Assembly (NCBI GenBank): GCA_038214535.1
Contig: JBBQRS010000002.1
Coordinates: forward strand, 34,222 to 98,221
DNA: 64,000 nt
Reading direction: 5' to 3'
Source: JBBQRS01 sp038214535
Lineage (GTDB): Bacteria > Chloroflexota > Anaerolineae > CG2-30-64-16
A model generated the notes under the pieces. The model saw only the letters and a list, made by a program, of their open reading frames with translations, was not told where the DNA came from and did not search any database. Each line of letters starts with the position of its first letter. Position 1 is the stretch's first letter. The translations under genes and the position numbers were made by a program. Shown one piece after another: positions 60,577 to 64,000 of the stretch.

Positions 60577-62484
60577 ATGAGCGTCGGACAGGAAACACAG
60601 GACCTTTATCTGCCTTCGCCGGGAATTGTCGCCGAGGCAAACATCAAAAGCTACGAAGAGATGGCGCAGGCTGCGCGGAACGATCTGGAAAGCTTCTGGG
60701 CGGAGCAGGCCGAGCAATTCGTCTGGTTCCAACGTTGGGAAAAGGTATTGGACGATTCCAACAAGCCGTTCTACGAGTGGTTCGTGGGCGGCAAGACGAA
60801 CATCGTCTACAACTGCCTCGATCGCCACGTGGAAACCTGGCGGCGCAACAAGCTCGCGCTGATCTGGGAGAGCGAGCAGGGCGAGGTGCGCACCTTTTCG
60901 TATCACGCCCTGAATCGCGAGGTATGTCGCTTCGCGAACGTGCTGCGCAGCATGGGGGTGAGCAAGGGCGACCGGGTGACGATCTACATGGGCCGCGTCC
61001 CCGAACTGCCCATCGCGATGCTCGCCTGCGCCAAGATTGGGGCAGTGCATTCGGTGGTCTACGGCGGCTTTTCCGTCGAGGCGCTCCACGGGCGCATTGA
61101 TGATAGCGAATCGAGGGTCGCCATCACCTGCGACGGCGGCTACATGAACGGCAAGATCGTAGAGCTGAAGAAAATCGTGGACGAAGCCCTGCGCCGGTCG
61201 CCCACGATCGAGCACCTGATTGTGGTGCGGCGCACCGGGCAGGACGTGCCGATGGAGGCCGGGCGCGATTACTGGTATCATGATTTGATGGCGTTGCCGG
61301 TGGCCCGTGCCGCCAGCGGGGGGAATCGGTGCGACACGGAGGAAATGGACGCGGAAGACCCGCTCTTCATGCTCTACACCTCGGGCACCACCGGACGACC
61401 CAAGGCGATTCTGCACACCCACGGCGGGTACATGGTGGGCGTGGCAATCACGCTGAAGTGGGTGTTCGATCTGAAAGAGGATGACCGCTGGTGGTGCGCC
61501 GCCGATCCGGGCTGGATCACGGGGCATTCCTACATCGTCTATGGGCCGCTGCTGCTAGGGGCCACCAGCTTCATGTACGAAGGCGCGCCGACGTTCCCTT
61601 ATCCCAACCGCTGGTGGAGCATGGTCGAGAAGTACGGCATCAACGTGCTCTACACCGCGCCCACTGCCATCCGCGGGCTGATGCGGTTCGGCGAGGCGTG
61701 GCCCAATCGGCACGACCTCTCTACCCTGCGCCTGCTGGGCAGCGTCGGTGAGCCGATCAACCCAGAAGCGTGGCGCTGGTACTATCGCGTGATCGGCAAA
61801 GAACAGTGCCCCATCATGGACACCTGGTGGCAGACCGAGACCGGCATGTTCATGATTACGCCGCTGCCGGTCACCCCGCTGAAACCGGGCAGCGCCACCA
61901 AGCCCTTCCCCGGCATCGAGGCGGACATCTATGACGAAGAAGGCAACTCTGTCGGGCCGGGTGAGGAAGGATATCTGGTGCTGAAACAGCCGTGGCCGGC
62001 CATGCTGCGGACGATCTACAAAGACCCCGACCGCTACGTGAGCCAGTATTGGACCAAGTATCCCGGCGTCTACTTCACGGGCGACAGCGCGCGGCGTGAC
62101 GAGGACGGTTACTTCTGGATCATCGGCCGCGTGGATGACGTGATCAAGGTATCGGGCTATCGGCTGGGCACCGCGGAGATCGAGAGCGCGCTGGTGAGCC
62201 ATCCCGCGGTCGCGGAGGCCGCGGCGATCGGTCTGCCGCACGAGATCAAGGGCAACGCGATCCACACCTACGTGATCTTACGGACGGGCTACGAGCCGTC
62301 CGAGGCGCTGTTGGAGGAGTTGCGCCAGCACGTCGGCCACGAGCTGGGACCGATTGCACGCCCGGAGAGCATCACCTTCGTGCCGCAACTGCCCAAGACA
62401 CGCAGCGGGAAGATCATGCGCCGCGTGCTACGCGCCCGCGCCCTCGGCCTGCCCGAAGGGGATTTGAGCACGCTGGAAGAGTGA
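60577..62484 (+). CDS. acs: Acetyl-coenzyme A synthetase
   Basis: 635 residues, ANL superfamily. Core motifs are [19 protein letters not shown] (P-loop), [10 protein letters not shown] and the C-terminal [19 protein letters not shown] with the regulatory lysine that is acetylated in known enzymes. The N-terminal acetyl-CoA synthetase extension ([18 protein letters not shown]) is present. It converts acetate, ATP and CoA to acetyl-CoA via acetyl-AMP. ATG 60577 has GGGAGGA upstream; the frame from 60499 includes the palindrome and is not used. Propionate may also be a substrate. Confidence 0.95.
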   Translation: MSVGQETQDLYLPSPGIVAEANIKSYEEMAQAARNDLESFWAEQAEQFVWFQRWEKVLDDSNKPFYEWFVGGKTNIVYNCLDRHVETWRRNKLALIWESEQGEVRTFSYHALNREVCRFANVLRSMGVSKGDRVTIYMGRVPELPIAMLACAKIGAVHSVVYGGFSVEALHGRIDDSESRVAITCDGGYMNGKIVELKKIVDEALRRSPTIEHLIVVRRTGQDVPMEAGRDYWYHDLMALPVARAASGGNRCDTEEMDAEDPLFMLYTSGTTGRPKAILHTHGGYMVGVAITLKWVFDLKEDDRWWCAADPGWITGHSYIVYGPLLLGATSFMYEGAPTFPYPNRWWSMVEKYGINVLYTAPTAIRGLMRFGEAWPNRHDLSTLRLLGSVGEPINPEAWRWYYRVIGKEQCPIMDTWWQTETGMFMITPLPVTPLKPGSATKPFPGIEADIYDEEGNSVGPGEEGYLVLKQPWPAMLRTIYKDPDRYVSQYWTKYPGVYFTGDSARRDEDGYFWIIGRVDDVIKVSGYRLGTAEIESALVSHPAVAEAAAIGLPHEIKGNAIHTYVILRTGYEPSEALLEELRQHVGHELGPIARPESITFVPQLPKTRSGKIMRRVLRARALGLPEGDLSTLEE

Positions 62485-62492
62485 TAAGGGCT

Positions 62493-62526
62493 AAACCTGT
62501 CAGGTCTTCGGAGACCTGACAGGTTT
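62493..62526. repeat. AAACCTGTCAGG palindrome, terminator-like (family D)
   Basis: AAACCTGTCAGGTCT and AGACCTGACAGGTTT form a perfect 15-bp stem with loop TCGG, eight bases past the acs stop. It can end both convergent transcripts. It also encodes the last residues and TGA of the GNAT gene at 62500. The motif resembles a dispersed element seen in related genomes by my recollection. Confidence 0.75.
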
Positions 62527-62973
62527 GTCCGCGTCGCGCCGCATTAACGAGACGCGCATGTCGCCGCCGAACAGCCGCGCCCCCGCGCCCAGCACGCCCA
62601 CCAGGGCCATCAAACGGCGGAAATAGGGCGTCTCCGTGCTGTCGAGCATCTGAAACCCGAACTGCTCGTAGTAGCCTTCCAACCCCACAGCGCACGTCAG
62701 ATAGATCGGGCCAGGGTCGCCGTCGAGGAGCGCATGCACCAGCGCGCGCCCCACGCCTCGGCCCTGCCATGTGGGGATGACTGCCAGCGACGCCAGCTCG
62801 CGGCTGTCGTCGCCGTGGGTCTTCATCTGCCCGATCCCGATGATCTCGCCGTCCGCCTCGGCCACGAGGAACCGTCGCCAGTCCAGGCCCAGCGGGTTCA
62901 GGCGCGCGCGGCGGATCATGGCGTGGATGGTCGCATCGTCGGAAGCGGTGGCGGGGCGAAGCGTGTACGTCAT
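62500..62973 (-). CDS. GNAT-family N-acetyltransferase
   Basis: 157 residues, one GNAT domain: TLRPATASDDATIHAMI, VAEADGEIIGIGQMKTH, then SLAVIPTWQGRGVGRALVHALL (acetyl-CoA loop Q-G-R-G-V-G-R) and YYEQFGF. It resembles the amino-acid or antibiotic acetyltransferase groups, but the substrate is unknown. The C-terminal DADKPVRSPKT is encoded by the palindrome at 62493-62526, so part of the tail is repeat-derived. ATG 62973 lies ten bases upstream of the FabL-like gene's stop on the same strand. Confidence 0.85.
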   Translation of the reverse strand: MTYTLRPATASDDATIHAMIRRARLNPLGLDWRRFLVAEADGEIIGIGQMKTHGDDSRELASLAVIPTWQGRGVGRALVHALLDGDPGPIYLTCAVGLEGYYEQFGFQMLDSTETPYFRRLMALVGVLGAGARLFGGDMRVSLMRRDADKPVRSPKT

Positions 62974-62982
62974 TGCAGCCGG

Positions 62983-63750
62983 CTACGCGGTGATCTCGTA
63001 GCCGCCGTCCACGATCAGCGTTTGCCCCACGATCATCCGCGCGTCGTCGGTGCAAAGCCAGGCCACCACGCGCGCGATCTCCTCGGGGGTGACGAAGCGC
63101 CCGGCGGGGGTGCGGCGCAGCCCTTCTTCGAGCATCTGATCCTTGCTGTGGAAGAGTTCGAGCGCGTCTGTTTCCACCAGGCCGGGGCTGACTGCGTTGC
63201 AGATGATGCCGTGCGGGGCCAGCTCGACGGCCAGATAGCGGATCAACGTCTCGATGGCTGCTTTGCTGACGCCCACGACACTGTATTCGGGCAAGACCCG
63301 CCGCGATCCCATGCTGCTAATGCCGATAATCCGGCCCCAGCCCGCCATCTTCATGTAGGGGGCCGCAGCCTGCGCGCCGAACAGCACGGAGCGCGCGTTG
63401 ATGTTCATGGTCCAGTCCCAGCCCTTGAGTTGCTGCTCCGTGACCGGCTTCAGCACCCCGGACGCGGCATTGCCCACGAAGATGTCTACCCCGCCGAAAG
63501 TTTCGGCTGTCGTCTCGACCAACCGTTGCACGTCGGCGATCTCGCCCATGTGCGCCCGCACGACGATAGCGTTTCCGCCCAGCGCCCGCGCTTCAGCGGC
63601 CGTTCCTTCGGCTTGCTCCGGATGCCGGAAATAGTTGATCGCGACGTTTGCGCCGTGGCGCGCCAACTCAAGCGCGACCGCGCGGCCGATGCCGCGCCCG
63701 CTGCCCGTGATAACTGCCGTCTTGCCGCGCAGGATGTCATAGGGATGCAT
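62983..63750 (-). CDS. FabL-like enoyl-ACP reductase (SDR)
   Basis: 255 residues, classical Rossmann SDR. The NAD(P) loop is [16 protein letters not shown]. The active site uses Y156 and K163 in YSVVGVSK, spacing Y-x6-K, which is the mark of enoyl-ACP reductases (FabI/FabL) rather than the usual Y-x3-K. The [10 protein letters not shown] and [13 protein letters not shown] segments match FabL (enoyl-ACP reductase III). It would catalyse the last step of fatty-acid elongation with NADPH. Another SDR begins on the same strand further upstream (63931 on). Confidence 0.86.
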   Translation of the reverse strand: MHPYDILRGKTAVITGSGRGIGRAVALELARHGANVAINYFRHPEQAEGTAAEARALGGNAIVVRAHMGEIADVQRLVETTAETFGGVDIFVGNAASGVLKPVTEQQLKGWDWTMNINARSVLFGAQAAAPYMKMAGWGRIIGISSMGSRRVLPEYSVVGVSKAAIETLIRYLAVELAPHGIICNAVSPGLVETDALELFHSKDQMLEEGLRRTPAGRFVTPEEIARVVAWLCTDDARMIVGQTLIVDGGYEITA

Positions 63751-63795
63751 AGGGCTGCTGTGTTTTTCAGTGTCCTGTCAGGTAGATCTCTATCA

Positions 63796-63872
63796 CCTCG
63801 CGGAGTGCGCATCCTCAGATGCGCATCTCCGTTGCATCGTGGCGCATCTGGGGATGCGTACTCCGCGGAGGT
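63796..63872. repeat. GGAG-headed REP/BIME-like palindrome (family E)
   Basis: CCTCGCGGAGTGCGCATCC ... GATGCGTACTCCGCGGAGG. Each arm is GGAG then a hairpin: left GCGCATC-CTCA-GATGCGC, right (other strand) GCATC-CCCA-GATGC. It lies between the FabL-like gene and the next SDR gene. The remaining part of this 180-base gap shows no gene. Confidence 0.75.
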
Positions 63873-63930
63873 ATGATATGACAGAGACTAACCTTACAGG
63901 CGATTCCGTGTGTTACGTGGCAGAGTATTC

Positions 63931-64000
63931 TTATGCGAAGCCGCCGGTGGAGGCTTCGCCGCCGTCTACGAAGATCACCGACCCGCTGATGAACTGGATC
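63931..64000 (-). CDS. 3' end of an SDR-family oxidoreductase (rest outside window)
   Basis: The minus-strand frame from the right edge ends at TAA 63931 and reads IQFISGSVIFVDGGEASTGG then FA. The IxGxxIxVDGG form is the typical C-terminal segment of classical SDRs, where GQ/GS precedes the last strand. Nothing more of it is visible. It lies in the same direction as the FabL-like gene downstream, with the palindrome at 63796 in between. Confidence 0.7.
   Translation of the reverse strand, partial: IQFISGSVIFVDGGEASTGGFA

Overview
The window is a GC-rich stretch of bacterial chromosome, densely coding on both strands. No rRNA or other taxonomic marker is present. The gene families (RNase J, a PdtaS/PdtaR pair, DUF4126/DUF4013/DUF6062 membrane and metal-site proteins, a NapC-anchored multiheme cytochrome, many GT39-type glycosyltransferases) suggest a Chloroflexota bacterium, probably Anaerolineae-like. 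That placement is inference from family content only.

Layout. 1-4.6 kb: envelope glycosylation genes on the minus strand, including a large YfhO-like gene that runs off the left edge. 4.7-6.9 kb: PdtaS-type kinase and its ANTAR response regulator. 7.1-8.8 kb: tRNA-Pro and a DDE transposase gene. 8.9-17.5 kb: plus-strand metabolic and small genes (GNAT, CBS pair, acyl-CoA dehydrogenase, DUF3786, HEAT repeats, an apparent selenocysteine peroxiredoxin-glutaredoxin fusion, Ldh_2 dehydrogenase, thioesterase, GYD protein). 17.5-21.9 kb: a three-gene MacB-type ABC exporter. 22-25.7 kb: aldo/keto reductase and a second GT39 enzyme. 25.7-29.1 kb: E1alpha-E1beta-E2 of a 2-oxoacid dehydrogenase. 29.3-33.4 kb: RNase J, family 4 uracil-DNA glycosylase, rimI, tsaB, tsaE. 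33.5-42.8 kb: phosphoesterase, a cyclic-nucleotide-domain/PH-domain membrane protein, uvrC, a GT2-sugar transferase fusion and three membrane proteins. 43-54.7 kb: metG, amidase, methyltransferase-like URO-D protein, spermidine-synthase-like protein, TVP38, zinc ribbon, nitroreductase, ComEA, slipin, enolase, mannitol-phosphate dehydrogenase. 54.8-64 kb: cupin, DUF6062, ABC exporter, 16-heme cytochrome, acetyl-CoA synthetase, GNAT, FabL-like reductase, and the 3' end of another SDR.

Two things stand out. First, at 13289-14041 an in-frame TGA lies exactly at the peroxidatic cysteine of the peroxiredoxin motif PxxxTxxC and is followed by a hairpin compatible with a bacterial SECIS. This is best read as one selenoprotein gene that ordinary gene callers split. 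Second, intergenic regions carry several unrelated palindrome families that share one architecture: a GTAG or GGAG tetranucleotide followed by a short hairpin, in head-to-head pairs. This is the layout of REP/BIME elements mobilised by RAYT transposases. One family shows compensatory swaps in its hairpin stems (GCCC/GGGC to GGGC/GCCC), which argues for selection on structure. Some copies sit inside or at the ends of coding genes.

Several real genes are absent from a plain ORF scan or start elsewhere than its longest frames suggest: both edge-truncated genes, the selenoprotein N-terminus, a 58-residue zinc ribbon, and a GYD gene that appears to start at ATA. No CRISPR array, prophage or complete mobile island was seen, and no gene-free gap exceeds about 300 bases.
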